Source: JBBSDP01 sp963754335 (GTDB lineage: Bacteria > Planctomycetota > Phycisphaerae > Tepidisphaerales > Tepidisphaeraceae). Taken from it: DNA of 64,000 bases. Location of the stretch: positions 124,001-188,000 of the forward strand of contig CAVWFQ010000005.1 of NCBI GenBank assembly GCA_963754335.1, in the 5' to 3' direction. Numbering within the stretch: the first letter of the stretch is position 1; the number at the start of each line of letters is the position of its first letter. The notes beneath the pieces are model-generated. The model had not been told where the DNA came from. It searched no databases and worked only from the letters and a program-made list of their open reading frames with translations. The translations under genes were made by a program, and so were the position numbers. Shown here in pieces: positions 8,698 through 18,315 of the stretch.

Positions 8698-9505
8698 GTG
8701 GAGACGCCCTCCGAAGATCCGCGATCGCTGGATCGCCATCCCCGGCCCGAACGGGTCGCTTATTCGCTGCGCCACTGGGACGATCGGGGCTGCCGGAGAC
8801 ATTTGTTGTTGCCGGGCGGGAGTTTCGTCTGGCCCAATCCGTTAAGCACGACTTTTTCGCCGCGACCGGCTTTTACCGCGACGCGGCGGGAACGATGGCG
8901 GTCCTGAAAGTCGGACGGGTCGCCGATTTCGCGGGGATGCCGCTCCAATGGCTGGGCAAGTGGATCTGCGACCGCGAAGTACGGTTTTATCGCAAACTCG
9001 CTGACCTGCCGAATGTACCCAAAGTCCTCGGAAGAGTGGGGCAGACCGGATTCGTCCATGAATACGTAGAGGGCCGGCCGCTTTCAAAAGACCGGCCGGT
9101 GCCGGATGGATTTTTCTTGCAGCTTCAGCAACTGCTCGACGAACTCCATCGCCGGGACGTCGCGTATGTGGATACCAACAAGCCGGAGAACATCCTGCTC
9201 GGCGATGATGGAAAGCCGCACCTGATCGATTTTCAGATCAGCTACGACCTGCACGAACTAAGAGACTGGTTCGGCAACCGCGCGATCCTCCGCCACATGC
9301 AGCGCGAAGATTTCTATCACATCCTCAAGCACAAGCGCCGGCTGCGCCCGATGAGCTGACGGACGCCGAGCGCGAACGCGGCGAGCGAAAGAGCTTCTGG
9401 ATCAAGTTGCACCGAATCGTTTTCAAGCCCTATTTCCTGATTCGCCGCCGCACGTTCAAACGCCTCCGGGAGACAGGCCGGCTTCTGCCGGAGGGAAGCA
9501 AATGA
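8698..9505 (+). CDS. Atypical protein-kinase-fold protein with frame breaks
   Basis: Kinase-like fold, about 268 residues after correction. Visible motifs are a nucleotide Lys in MAVLKVGRV, the hinge-like FVHEYVEGRPL, a catalytic-loop analogue DVAYVDTNKPENILL in place of HRDxxxxN, and LIDFQISYD in place of DFG. The opening segment (ETPSEDPRSL... to about 8790) and the tail after 9350 (DELTDAERERGERKSFWIKL, ending KLLPEGSK-like at 9505) lie in other frames, so I infer two single-base breaks, the first less certain. GTG 8698 is a tentative start. Resembles RIO/LPS-kinase-like small kinases; the substrate is unknown. Confidence 0.55.
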
Positions 9506-9544
9506 GTTGGATTGGTGGCAAGTTGACGTTTGTGCGAAAAATTC

Positions 9545-9700
9545 AAATGCGAACATCGAACACTCAATCCCGATCGAACCGAATATATCGGGAAACATCG
9601 AACGTTGAAGAAAGGATGCCGACCAACGCCCGCTCGCGAGGAACGGTCGATTTTGCGACTTCGATTTTCGATCTTCGATGTTCGATGTTCGATGTTCGCT
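9545..9700. repeat. Word-type inverted repeat (GAACATC/GATGTTC)
   Basis: The left arm around 9546-9612 repeats GAACATCGAACA-like words, and the right arm around 9662-9700 repeats TTCGATGTTCGATGTTCG. The DUF1259 gene probably starts inside the right arm. The open frame through it is a by-product of the repeat period. Confidence 0.65.
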
Positions 9701-10254
9701 TTTTTCTCTTTCGCCGGATCCATCTCATTGTCACGACCGCGCTCGCCCTCTGGTGCGTTTCATGCGCCAATGAATCGACCCCGCTTGCCGCCGGCCCGAC
9801 CACCACTCCAATCGCGACGACGCAAACTGCGGCCGATCCCGATTGGTCCAACGTTGCAACGATCCTCGGCCGCCGCGGCGTTGCGACCGGCGACGTCTAT
9901 CTCGTCACCGTCCCCCGGGACGATCTGGACGTCAGCGTGGAAGGAATGGCTGTTCCCACCGAGGCGGGAATCGCATCGGAATTCCATTTCTTCCGCTGTA
10001 CCTGCGGAAAGATGCGGGTGATGGGACAATTCGTACTGGCGGATTATGAAGCCAATGATGTGATCGACTCCCTTCGCCAGGGGCATTTCATCGTCAGCTC
10101 CGTCGGCCCGTTGCTGCTTTACGAACGTCCCCGGCTGCTTCAGGTCCGATTCCAGGGTGAAGATAAAACTGAGGATTTGGCGAAAACGCTGAAAGATGCG
10201 TTGAGCTGGACTGGGAAGGAACGATCGGCGCCGCAGACGTTGCCGGATCAGTGA
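9685..10254 (+). CDS. DUF1259-type lipoprotein (LppY/LpqO-like)
   Basis: About 189 residues. A hydrophobic leader LIVTTALALWCVSCANES with a lipobox-like end at Cys is followed by DWSNVATILGRRGVATGDVY, LVTVPRDDLDVSVEGMAVP, then FVLADYEANDVIDSLRQGHF and SSVGPLLLYERPRLLQVRFQ, which track the DUF1259 (LppY/LpqO) domain. The usual HNH-type middle is replaced by FHFFRCTCGKMRVMG. Domain function is unknown. ATG 9685 lies in a repeat and is uncertain; the chain could begin a few codons later. Confidence 0.65.
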   Translation: MFDVRFFLFRRIHLIVTTALALWCVSCANESTPLAAGPTTTPIATTQTAADPDWSNVATILGRRGVATGDVYLVTVPRDDLDVSVEGMAVPTEAGIASEFHFFRCTCGKMRVMGQFVLADYEANDVIDSLRQGHFIVSSVGPLLLYERPRLLQVRFQGEDKTEDLAKTLKDALSWTGKERSAPQTLPDQ

Positions 10255-10348
10255 TAATCGCCTCGGCAGTGCAACCTTATCGAGCGGGTTTCCAGTAGCA
10301 TGGATTAGTTCGGTATTTCAGCAACATTGACTAGGATTGGAAAGCATA

Positions 10349-11095
10349 ATGATTTCAATGATTGGGGTTAGAGTCGCTGGCGCTTCAATCGCATTCTGTG
10401 TATGTGCACCGATCGTGCAAGCTTCCCTTTCGTTAGGTCCGTCGACAATCGAGGCCTACGCGAGCGGAAACACTGTTGCAGACGAGAAGCAAAACATTGC
10501 CGGCTCGGGAGACTATTCGCAGTCAGCAAGCGCGGCAACCGGCGGAACCGGCAGTTGGAGCGGCTTTTGGGAGTGGACCGGCACCGCGTGGCGATGGCAA
10601 TGGGTCTTTTCGGGAGCGGCGAGTGAGATGAACACAGCCTCTTATGCGCTGGCGGTCGCAACTGATAATGGATTATCGATCACGGGGTCGGCATCGGCGA
10701 TACAGGCCGATGGCTTCGCCGCCGGGGATGTTTTCGTCTCCCTGAATTCAGCCTTTAGCGTCACCGGCACGGCCGAGGTATCATCGCTTTCGGCGACCTT
10801 GAATGGGTCCGGCTCAAACATCTCTCTCATTGACACAACCACTTCGCAAACACTATTTGCGAGCAGTTCGACGTTTCTTCCAACGTCCATTTCACTACCT
10901 GCGGGTGACCAGTTCCTTCTCGAATACAACACGACCAGCACCTTTCCTGGAAGCGATAGCTTCAATTTCGCCACGGTACCGGAACCAGCCGGCACTGGGA
11001 CGATTTTTTGTTGCGCTGCCCTGTTTGTCGGGCGACGCCGAAAAGTTCGCTTTCGATTCGCTGCATTTGTTCCCCGTCGTAACTCATGTGCATGA
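10349..11095 (+). CDS. PEP-CTERM-type secreted protein
   Basis: 248 residues: a signal peptide (VAGASIAFCVCAPIVQAS), a Ser/Thr/Gly-rich, low-Cys exported body, and a C-terminal sorting signal with VPEPAG, a hydrophobic segment and GRRRK. This is the layout of exosortase-sorted proteins, which are cleaved at the PEP motif and anchored or released outside the cell. ATG 10349 has GGAAAG five bases upstream. After the RRRK it runs on about 16 residues (FRFAAFVPRRNSCA), longer than usual, so the true stop may have been lost. Function of the body unknown. Confidence 0.75.
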   Translation: MISMIGVRVAGASIAFCVCAPIVQASLSLGPSTIEAYASGNTVADEKQNIAGSGDYSQSASAATGGTGSWSGFWEWTGTAWRWQWVFSGAASEMNTASYALAVATDNGLSITGSASAIQADGFAAGDVFVSLNSAFSVTGTAEVSSLSATLNGSGSNISLIDTTTSQTLFASSSTFLPTSISLPAGDQFLLEYNTTSTFPGSDSFNFATVPEPAGTGTIFCCAALFVGRRRKVRFRFAAFVPRRNSCA

Positions 11096-11133
11096 AATAC
11101 GGGCGTATGGAACGGAGCCCTGCGACGTGTATC

Positions 11134-11310
11134 TTGGCTCGTAGCGCGGTCTTTAGGCCGTATCTTCGGTTTTCGGTGCCCGGTACGGGCTGTCTTCGAC
11201 AGGCTCAGGCCAGGAAAGCCCGCACTACGAGCGAAGTGCGAAAATTCTGCAACATTCGGCGTTTTTCCGCCGTACAATTGGTGCCGCGGGCGAGCACCCG
11301 CGGTCGATAA
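11134..11310. repeat. Gap with nested inverted repeats
   Basis: GCTCGTAGCGCGG near 11140 is complemented by CCCGCACTACGAGC near 11220, enclosing CTGTCTTCGACAGGCTCAGG, itself a small hairpin. Further on are CGGCGTTTTTCCGCCG and GCCGCGGGCGAGCACCCGCGG. No gene is seen between 11096 and 11349. This could act as terminator for the upstream gene. Confidence 0.5.
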
Positions 11311-11349
11311 AGTGGAATGCGCCGCTAAATTGATTTCCAGGGAAGACTT

Positions 11350-12075
11350 ATGAAATCGAGACTTCGAGTGTCGTTGTGCCTGCTGGCCTTTTCGGGATTC
11401 GTTTTGAGCATTCCCTTGACCGTGCGAGCGCAGGACACTGATCAACAGCTTCAGACGCGGGCCGATCAGACTTTCAACCGCGGCGAATACGCCAAGGCGT
11501 TGCCGCTGTTCAAACGGCTGGCTGACACGTACAAAGACGATTCATCGAAGCTCGGGCCGGTGCAGGAAAAGATCCGGGTTTGCGAAAAGGCGATGGCCTC
11601 CGCGAAGAAGGACCCGGCAGCCTCCGCTTTGATCTCGCCGACCGATGCCATTCCAACCGCCCCTGAGACCCGCAAACCGCATCCCCTCGCCAAGCCCGGC
11701 GAGACCCTGGAAATGACCATCAAGGAACTGGGGAATTTTGATTTCGATCAGGACCATGGCGGAAACATCCCCGCCGACGTCAAAGCCCTTGCGGGCGCCA
11801 AGCTTCGCCTGCGCGGGTTCATGATTCCGATGGACCAGGCGGAAAACATCACTCAATTCGCCCTGGTGCCGAGCCTCTTTGCCTGCTGCTTCGGCCAGCC
11901 GCCGCAGATTCAGCACACAATCGTTGTCAACACCCCGAAAGGGAAAGCCGTCGGCTATTGCCCCGACGAAATCATCGTCGAGGGAAAGCTGAGCGTGGAA
12001 GAAAAGAAGGATGACGGGTATATTGTCAGCATCTTTCAGATCGAAACGTCGAGTGTGAAGCCGGCCCCGAAATAA
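11350..12075 (+). CDS. Exported DUF3299-type protein 1
   Basis: 241 residues with a signal peptide ending VRAQ. Residues about 35-75 (ADQTFNRGEYAKALPLFKRL) look like one TPR-like hairpin. The C-terminal domain has FDFDQDHGGNIPADVKALAG, LRLRGFMIPMDQAENITQFA and SLFACCFGQPPQIQHTIVV, matching DUF3299, a periplasmic OB-like domain with a conserved CCFG. A short linker (KPHPLAKPGETLEM) joins them. It leads three related genes in a row. Biochemical role unknown; the paired Cys could bind metal or a partner. Confidence 0.75.
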   Translation: MKSRLRVSLCLLAFSGFVLSIPLTVRAQDTDQQLQTRADQTFNRGEYAKALPLFKRLADTYKDDSSKLGPVQEKIRVCEKAMASAKKDPAASALISPTDAIPTAPETRKPHPLAKPGETLEMTIKELGNFDFDQDHGGNIPADVKALAGAKLRLRGFMIPMDQAENITQFALVPSLFACCFGQPPQIQHTIVVNTPKGKAVGYCPDEIIVEGKLSVEEKKDDGYIVSIFQIETSSVKPAPK

Positions 12076-12105
12076 GAGTCGTTCGGCCCGCTTTGAGAAT
12101 CAGTC

Positions 12106-12729
12106 ATGTCGGTCAGGCGATTGAATTCTCGTCGAATGGGCGCGGTCCACTGGCGGCTGCCGCTGTTGCTGGTAGTAGTGGCGGCGCCATTTGCCTATTT
12201 CGGATACGCCGCAATCGATTACGCCGCCTTCGGCGGGATTCACCAGGAAAAAGATCTGGCGGAGGTGGATCTCAAATCACTCGGGTACTTCCAATTGGAC
12301 GGGAAACTCGGAACCTTATCGGACGTGCCCTCTAAATGGCGAAGCCTGGACGGCAAGCGGGTGGCCTTGGAAGGATCGATGTACGATCCCAATTCAGCCG
12401 GCCGATCTCGCGACTTTGAATTTGTGTATAGTATTGCCAAGTGCTGCTTCAACGGGCCACCGCTGGTGCAGGAGCGGGTCTTCGCTCACGCTCCATCGGG
12501 TCACACCGTCCCATTTTACAGCGCCGAATGCCGCCTGATCGGGAAACTCAAGGTTAATGTTGATAACCCGACCGGCAGCCTGGTGGATTCGGTTTACACG
12601 ATAGACGTTGAAAAGATTGAGCCGCTCAAGTCGAATTCCTGGATCGTGGCCTCGGCGGCGGGGATCGTCCTGGCCGGCGCGGTTGGTGTCCGGGCCATTT
12701 CGTCGAGAGCGCAATCGAACGGAAACTGA
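12106..12729 (+). CDS. Membrane-anchored DUF3299-like protein 2
   Basis: 207 residues: one N-terminal membrane helix (LPLLLVVVAAPFAYFGYAAI), then a domain with LDGKRVALEGSMYDP and VYSIAKCCFNGPPLVQERVF, a variant of the DUF3299 CCFG block as CCFNGPP, and a C-terminal helix (WIVASAAGIVLAGAVGVRAI). It begins 30 bases after gene 1. It is about 50% similar by eye to gene 3 through the CCFN block. Probably a periplasm-facing pair or complex with its neighbours. Confidence 0.7.
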   Translation: MSVRRLNSRRMGAVHWRLPLLLVVVAAPFAYFGYAAIDYAAFGGIHQEKDLAEVDLKSLGYFQLDGKLGTLSDVPSKWRSLDGKRVALEGSMYDPNSAGRSRDFEFVYSIAKCCFNGPPLVQERVFAHAPSGHTVPFYSAECRLIGKLKVNVDNPTGSLVDSVYTIDVEKIEPLKSNSWIVASAAGIVLAGAVGVRAISSRAQSNGN

Positions 12730-12772
12730 TTTTTGAAAACGGACCGCGGCCTCCAATTGCCGCGTAAAAGCC

Positions 12773-13292
12773 ATGACCATGACCGCATACGCTCCGCCTC
12801 GCCGGCGAATCAATTTCCGGATGATCGCCTTCCTGGCGATCGTCTCCTTTCCGTTTCTCTGGTTCGGATATATTTTCCTGAATGACCGCCTGACCAACGG
12901 GATCGAGCACCACGCCAACTATGAAGAGGTGAACCTCAAGGCGATGGGAAATTTCCCGCTGGATCAGTCTGACGGCTCAACCGACGCCGTCCCGGCGCTG
13001 GCGGCAACTGGACGGCAAACGCGTCCTGCTTGAGGGGTTCATGTACGCAGGACGATCGGCAGCCCCGCGAATCAATGATTTTCAGTTCGTTTATTCCATC
13101 ACCAAGTGCTGCTTCAACGGCCCGCCGCTCGTCCAGGAACGCGTCTTCGCCCACACGCGCAATGATGAACTGGTCCCCTATTACGGAGACCTGGTCAAGA
13201 TCGTCGGCACGCTGCACGTGAAGGTGCAGAAAGAGGCCGGGGTCGTCACCGCCGTCTATTCGATGGACGTGGACAAGGTCGAAAAGACGTAG
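12773..13292 (+). CDS. Membrane-anchored DUF3299-like protein 3, frameshifted near 13005
   Basis: About 172 residues after correction. The N-terminal helix (MIAFLAIVSFPFLWFGYIFL) and YEEVNLKAMGNFPLDQSDGS lie in the first frame. QLDGKRVLLEGFMYAGRSAA and YSITKCCFNGPPLVQERVFA follow in the next, as in protein 2. The alignment to protein 2 (SKWRSLDGKRVALEG) places the missing or extra base near 13005. No C-terminal helix. The block stays intact on both sides, favouring a sequence error. Converges with the next gene, with one base between the stop codons. Confidence 0.68.
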
Positions 13293-13293
13293 G

Positions 13294-14539
13294 TTACCCT
13301 TCGGCGGCCTTCGCGGGCGGCGATTCGAAAGCGTTTCCTGATTCTTCCTTCGGCTGTTCGACGCTGGGTGGATTGAATTTGAAAAGCGGACCGTCGGACG
13401 AATCGAAGGTCAGGAGCACGCCTATCCACACCTGGGCTCCGATCGCGAGAACAATCAACAACGAAAAGATGCTTAACGCCAGCGCACGTTGCGACCAACG
13501 TGCAACACCAGCAAGAATCAGGCACAGCACGAGAATGGCGACGCCCATCCAGACGTGGACGGCGATGCGCGACATGACGAATTTGCCGCTCTCGGTCATG
13601 GTGTCGTTATAGAAGCCGCTGAGCGACCAGCTCCCTTGCATTCCCCACATGCAATATCCAACGCCCGCGGCCACCAGGGTCACCAGCGCGGCCACAAGCC
13701 AGAATCGTCCGGCGGGATAAACTTGATCTTCGACGGGCGGCGGTGGTAATTCGGCGCTGAATGAGCGCATCATCGCGACGTCGTCACGATTGGGATCGCT
13801 GCCATCCCTTTCAAGCGACGCGGGCGTCTCTGCTTCGTCCGGATAGGTCGAGCTGATCTTGCGAACGGAAAGAGCCAACGCGCCGATGGCCAGGGCGAAC
13901 GCCACTCCGGCGACGATCATGTGAATCTGAAGCAGGCCGCCGAGGTAGAAATTGATGTCCTGCTTTACGTTGTCCCTGCTGATGGCCACGCGGAGGCGCC
14001 GCCTCGGCATCACTGGAAGCCGAAGGAAGCTTGCGAACCGCCGTCCCCTGCGTGTAGACGGTTTCTCCCCCCTGCCAGGCGCCCGCGACAAAGACGCCCC
14101 ACACCACCAGCAGGCCGAGCAGCATCGGCAGATAAGCCCTGCGCCGCCACCGATCCGACGCCGCCAGGCCGAATGAGGCGATCGCGACGGCGAGCAATGT
14201 CGCGGCGCTTTGAAGGAGCACGTGCCAGTAAAGCTGGTGATAACGAATGGCGTTAATCGGCTTCTGATGGTGAACGATCTCGGACAGGGCGAAAATGCCG
14301 CTGGTGCTGGCGGGAATCGCACACAGCCCGCCGATCAGAATCATCCACCGGGCGGCCGTCCGCACGCTGCTTTTCCGCCACAGAAATCCGAGCAGTTCAA
14401 TCATCACACCGGTGACGAAGACCCCGAGCGGATAATGGATGAGGATGACGTGAAAGTTGGGATTGAGGAATCGAGGAGGCAGCGCGGCCGTAAAAATCGA
14501 AGGGACCGCGGCGAGAACAAGATTGCAGGATCCAAACAC
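13294..14539 (-). CDS. DUF2231-type polytopic membrane protein, frameshifted near 14000
   Basis: About 414 residues after correction. The N-terminal half has FHVILIHYPLGVFVTGVMIE, LIGGLCAIPASTSGIFALSE and RYHQLYWHVLLQSAATLLAV, the His-rich helices of DUF2231. It is out of frame from the C-terminal half, which opens DNVKQDINFYLGGLLQIHMI and has three more helices. The switch falls near 14000. GTG 14539 is the start because AAGGAG sits six bases upstream. The conserved membrane histidines could bind haem, but that is inference. Convergent with the DUF3299 genes. Confidence 0.62.
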
Positions 14540-14630
14540 CGGCAGCTCCTTCCAGTAAGCCTCGCCGCGCAAGATACGGGTGGCGGCGCGGGGTGTCCAG
14601 AAAAGAATGGATCAGCAACGTCCGAGAAAG

Positions 14631-14729
14631 AGGGGAAACGATGAAGTGTGAACGATGAACGATGAACTAAAGAGGGAGATTCTTGCCTTCCAGTTCATCG
14701 TTCATCATTCATCGTTCATCGTTTCCCTT
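14631..14729. repeat. Near-perfect word-type inverted repeat
   Basis: The left arm 14631-14668 (GGGGAAACGATGAAGTGTGA continuing with two GAACGAT words) is answered by the right arm 14692-14729, with only a few mismatches over 38 bases and a 23-base loop. The same words occur at 570-598 and 1580-1620. It sits between two divergent genes, so a terminator role is unlikely. Confidence 0.85.
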
Positions 14730-14740
14730 ACAATGCCTCC

Positions 14741-15556
14741 ATGGCCCGACAACTCGACGGAATGGTCGTGATCATTACTGGCGCCAGTGCGGGCATTGGG
14801 GCGGCTTTGGCGCGGGAGCTGGGCCGGGCCGGCGCGAAGCTGGCGCTGGCGGCCCGTCGGCTCGACCGACTTGAATCAGTCAACCGCGAGCTTGGCGGCG
14901 GACATCTCTGCCTGGCGAGCGATGTCGCCGATTCGCAGGCCTGCCATGATCTGATTTCCGCGGCACAGCAGCGTTTCGGCCGAATCGACACGCTGGTCTG
15001 CAACGCCGGCTACGGGATTCACCGGCGCGTCATCGAAACCGACGCGGCGGCCATGACGGACATCTTCCGCACAAATCTCCTCGGGACGAGCGAATGCATC
15101 GCTGCCGCCGCTCCGCTCATGCTGCGCCAGGAGCCGCGCGACGGGTGGCGGGGGCAAATGATGATCGTCTCTTCGGTGGTGGCGCGACGGAGCATTCCAT
15201 TCTTCGGCGCCTACAGCGCCACCAAGGCAGCCCAGCTTTCACTGGCCGAGGCCATGCGCGTCGAGATGGAGCCGGATCGCATCGCCGTCACCACGGTTCA
15301 TCCCGTCGGCACGGCAACGGAATTCTCAGACGTCTCGGCGGCGCAGAGCGCCGGCCGCCGGCCGCAAAAAATCTCCGGCGAGGTGCAGCAATCCGCCCAA
15401 GCCGTCGCCCGGGCGATGGTGAAAGGGATCCGCGCGCCGCGCCCGGAAGTGTGGCCCTTCCGCCCGGCGCGGTGGGGCGTTGGTATCGCGACGCTGCTCC
15501 CGGGTCTGGTCGACCGCGTTTTGTCGCGCCGGCGCGATCAGATCGGGGGAATGTAG
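14741..15556 (+). CDS. Short-chain dehydrogenase/reductase
   Basis: 271-residue Rossmann-fold NAD(P)-dependent oxidoreductase. The cofactor loop TGASAGIGAALA is at residues 14-25, NAGYGIHRR near 88, the catalytic Ser in IVSSVVAR and the YSATK catalytic Tyr/Lys near 160. An Arg in AARRLDRL after strand 2 suggests NADP. This is the classical SDR layout with an extended C-terminus ending in a basic tail (SRRRDQIGGM). Substrate unknown. Single gene followed by a long hairpin. Confidence 0.88.
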   Translation: MARQLDGMVVIITGASAGIGAALARELGRAGAKLALAARRLDRLESVNRELGGGHLCLASDVADSQACHDLISAAQQRFGRIDTLVCNAGYGIHRRVIETDAAAMTDIFRTNLLGTSECIAAAAPLMLRQEPRDGWRGQMMIVSSVVARRSIPFFGAYSATKAAQLSLAEAMRVEMEPDRIAVTTVHPVGTATEFSDVSAAQSAGRRPQKISGEVQQSAQAVARAMVKGIRAPRPEVWPFRPARWGVGIATLLPGLVDRVLSRRRDQIGGM

Positions 15557-15565
15557 CACGCAAAA

Positions 15566-15653
15566 GACGCGCTGGCTGACGCCGGCGGCTATTAAGGATC
15601 CGCGCGATGGGGCCTGCGACTCTTTCATAGCCGCCGGCGTAAGCCAGCGCGTC
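15566..15653. terminator. Long hairpin downstream of the SDR gene
   Basis: GACGCGCTGGCTGACGCCGG (15566 onwards, arm of 27 bases) is complemented at 15627-15653, with one mismatch. It begins ten bases after the SDR stop. No T-run follows, so it may be a repeat element rather than a true terminator. Bases 15654-15761 hold no recognised feature beyond the next ribosome site. Confidence 0.6.
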
Positions 15654-15761
15654 TTTCCGAATCGCGAACGCTGAAGCGATCGAACACAACCAGGGGCGGC
15701 TGTGCCACATAACAACCCAAATCGCCGCCGGCGGTAGAGCGATAAGACGGAGGACATTTCC

Positions 15762-17090
15762 ATGCGCCATACATCCAATCGCCGGGAATTTCTCAAACAG
15801 TCTGCAGTGGCCGGGGCCGGCTTCTGGCTGGCGGGCCGGGAGGCGCGCGCAGACGACGCCGGTTCAACGACTACTACCTCGCCGTCAGAGAAGTTAAACG
15901 TCGGGTTCGTCGGCGTCACCAATCAGGGAAACTATGACCTGACCAACGTGGCGGCGGTTGAAACCGTGAATGTCGCGGCCTTGTGCGACGTCGACGACAA
16001 ACGGCTCGGCGAGGCGGCCTCTAAATTCCCCAAGGCGCGGCAATACAACGACTATCGCAAGATGCTGGATGCGGGGAAGGATCTGGACGCCATCGTTGTT
16101 GCCACGCCGGACCATCATCATGCCTTTGCCACGATGGGGGCGTTGCAACTCAACAAACATGTTTATTGCGAGAAGCCGCTCACGCACACGGTTCGCGAGT
16201 CGCGCATCGTCGCGGAGACGGCTTTGCGCAACAAATGCGTGACGCAGATGGGGACGCAGATCCACGCCGAGCGGAATTATCGGCGTGCGGTCGAGATCGT
16301 GCAGGCCGGCGTGCTTGGGGCGATCAAAGAGGTGCATGTCTGGTGCGGCACGCGCTGGTCGGCCGGCTATCCGCCGAAAGCCACGCCTCCGGTGCCCCCG
16401 AACCTGCATTATGACCTGTGGCTCGGCCCGGCGGAGGACCGTCCCTACAGTCCGGAATATCTTCCCGCCAACTGGCGTCGCTGGTGGGCCTTCGGCAGCG
16501 GCACGCTCGGCGACATGGGTTGCCACTATCAGGATCTGGCCTTCTGGGCTCTGGGATTCCGGCACCCGAGCAAGATCTCCGCCGAGGGACCGCCAGTCCA
16601 CCCCGAGGGCGCGCCGGAGTGGGTGACCGTGACCTACGAATACAACGACGCGAAGCAGGGATCGCCGCTCAAGCTGGTCTGGTATGACGGCGGCAAACGC
16701 CCGCCTCTGTCTGCCGAATGGGGACTCAACAAGGACTGGGGCAGTGGCGTGATGTTTGTCGGGGAAAAGGGAATGCTCTTTTCCGACTACGGCCAGCACC
16801 ATCTGTTTCCGAAGGAAAAGTTCACCGGCTTCGTCCCGCCGCCGAAGACGATCCCCGATTCCGTCGGCCATCACCGCGAGTGGGTGGAAGCGTGCAAGAA
16901 AGGGGATCCGCTCGGGACCACCTGCAACTTCCATTATTCCGGGGCGATCAGCGAAGCCGTGCTGCTCGGCACGGTGGCGTATCGTGTCGGGCAGGCGATC
17001 GAATGGGATGCCGAGAAACTCCAGGTCGCGAATTCGCCGCAGGCCAATGCGCTGGTTGCCGGGCACTATCGCGAAGGGTGGAAGATTTAA
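15762..17090 (+). CDS. Tat-exported Gfo/Idh/MocA family oxidoreductase
   Basis: 442 residues. The N-terminus RREFLKQSAVAGAGFWLAG is a twin-arginine signal, usual for this family in planctomycetes. The mature part opens with LNVGFVGVTNQGN, a modified Rossmann GxGxxG, followed by CDVDDKRLGEAA and the CEKPLTHTVRES block carrying the EKP signature. The C-terminal half (RRWWAFGSGTLGDMGCHYQD) supplies the usual substrate-side His. It would oxidise or rearrange a sugar or polyol in the periplasm with bound NAD(P). GGAGG lies upstream of ATG 15762. Confidence 0.9.
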   Translation: MRHTSNRREFLKQSAVAGAGFWLAGREARADDAGSTTTTSPSEKLNVGFVGVTNQGNYDLTNVAAVETVNVAALCDVDDKRLGEAASKFPKARQYNDYRKMLDAGKDLDAIVVATPDHHHAFATMGALQLNKHVYCEKPLTHTVRESRIVAETALRNKCVTQMGTQIHAERNYRRAVEIVQAGVLGAIKEVHVWCGTRWSAGYPPKATPPVPPNLHYDLWLGPAEDRPYSPEYLPANWRRWWAFGSGTLGDMGCHYQDLAFWALGFRHPSKISAEGPPVHPEGAPEWVTVTYEYNDAKQGSPLKLVWYDGGKRPPLSAEWGLNKDWGSGVMFVGEKGMLFSDYGQHHLFPKEKFTGFVPPPKTIPDSVGHHREWVEACKKGDPLGTTCNFHYSGAISEAVLLGTVAYRVGQAIEWDAEKLQVANSPQANALVAGHYREGWKI

Positions 17091-17134
17091 GCGAAAATAT
17101 CGCCCTTAACTCCAATGTCACCAAGTGACAGGCC

Positions 17135-18080
17135 CTACAGCCCAAACTCTGCTAAGAACCCCTGTTCACCGAGGGTCGTGTAAGGAGTCCCATCAGGATA
17201 GTTTCCGGTTACGCCTACGCGGTAATCGAACGGGTGTGGCGGCGCACTGAGCGACTCGACATGCCCATCAAAGAACAGGTAATTGAGCTTCCTGCCCTGG
17301 TGATAATAGGGCACAGTACCAGCAGTGGTTGGTTCCCACGCGAGGTTCCCTTCCTCCAGTGTGGCGTACTTGAAATACCAATCGAGGCCGTCGCTCCCCT
17401 CGCCGAGGAACACGATCTCCGAGGCGTGAGTGAGGCGGTTGAAATTGAACCCGCTCGCCGGAACCGACAATCCGTCGCCGACTCCGGGCGTATCCTCACG
17501 GAACGTGATGGTTACCGTGTTCGGCACCGCATAACTCGTCACATAATAGGGGTAAGTGCCATCCTTGGTCGTATCTTCCGGACACCACAAGAGTGGCATT
17601 GCCTTTTTGAAGTCTTCCGACGTGCCGTTGCCGACCGGGCTCGGCATCGCGCGATCATGCTGTCTGCAAAGCCAGTCGCACCGAGCATCGGCGCCAGCGC
17701 GTCAAACCAAGCCAACTGGTCAGCGTTGTAGCCTGAAATGGCGCCGAAAACGTTTCCGATTGGCGAATACGACATAGAAGGATCATCTTGAGTGTAGTCA
17801 TCTCGAATTGCCAATCGTTGGTGATTTTGCCCCAAATACATCGTGGCCGCCAATCCAAGCTGGCGCAGCCCGGAAGCGCATGCAACGGTTCGAGCTTGGC
17901 GGCGCCCGCCTGTAAGGCGGGCAGAAGAATCGCGATTAGCACCGAGATGATGCCGATGACGACAAGTAATTCCACCAAGGTGAAACCCCGGCGCGGCGAC
18001 TTGGATCGACTTTTTATCGGCTCTCCGACTGCTTCTTCGGATCTCATGAAACTCAGATCGACAGACTCATTGCGCGGCAT
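17135..18080 (-). CDS. Prepilin-type (DUF1559-like) protein, broken by frameshifts
   Basis: N-terminal prepilin signal RRGFTLVELLVVIGIISVLI with the cleavage Gly and the +5 Glu, as in type II secretion pseudopilins. The reading frame changes after LLPALQAG (about 17900), where LAATMYLGQNHQRLAIRDDY continues in another frame, and again near 17650, where PSPVGNGTSEDFKKAMPLLW resumes. The end has NYLFFDGHVESLS, the H-x9-DG block of the DUF1559-like planctomycete family. All parts stay recognisable. Total about 314 residues, normal for the family. Surface or secretion role inferred. Confidence 0.75.
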
Positions 18081-18168
18081 AAGGTAAGGTCTCCGACGCT
18101 CTTATACGCCCACTTTGGACAATTGTGCGAATCGAATTGCAATAGGATTCAGGATCGATGTGGTGAAG

Positions 18169-18304
18169 TAGCACAGCCGCCCTCGGCTGTGTTCGAATCA
18201 TGTGGCACAGCCGCCCCGGCTGTGTTCCGCCGAAGGCGGAAGTGAACCACCTTGCGTCCGAAGATTTCGACCTTCGTCGAACACAGCCGAGGGCGGCTGT
18301 GCCG
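18169..18304. repeat. Composite palindrome (family B, GCACAGCCGCC)
   Basis: TAGCACAGCCGCCCTCGGCT and TGGCACAGCCGCCCCGGCTG stand in tandem on the left and CACAGCCGAGGGCGGCTGTG on the right. TCCGCCGAAGGCGGA and TTCGACCTTCGTCGAA-type small stems lie between. A related element with the same order of parts is at 37006-37147. Confidence 0.85.
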
Positions 18305-18315
18305 CAATGGGGAAT

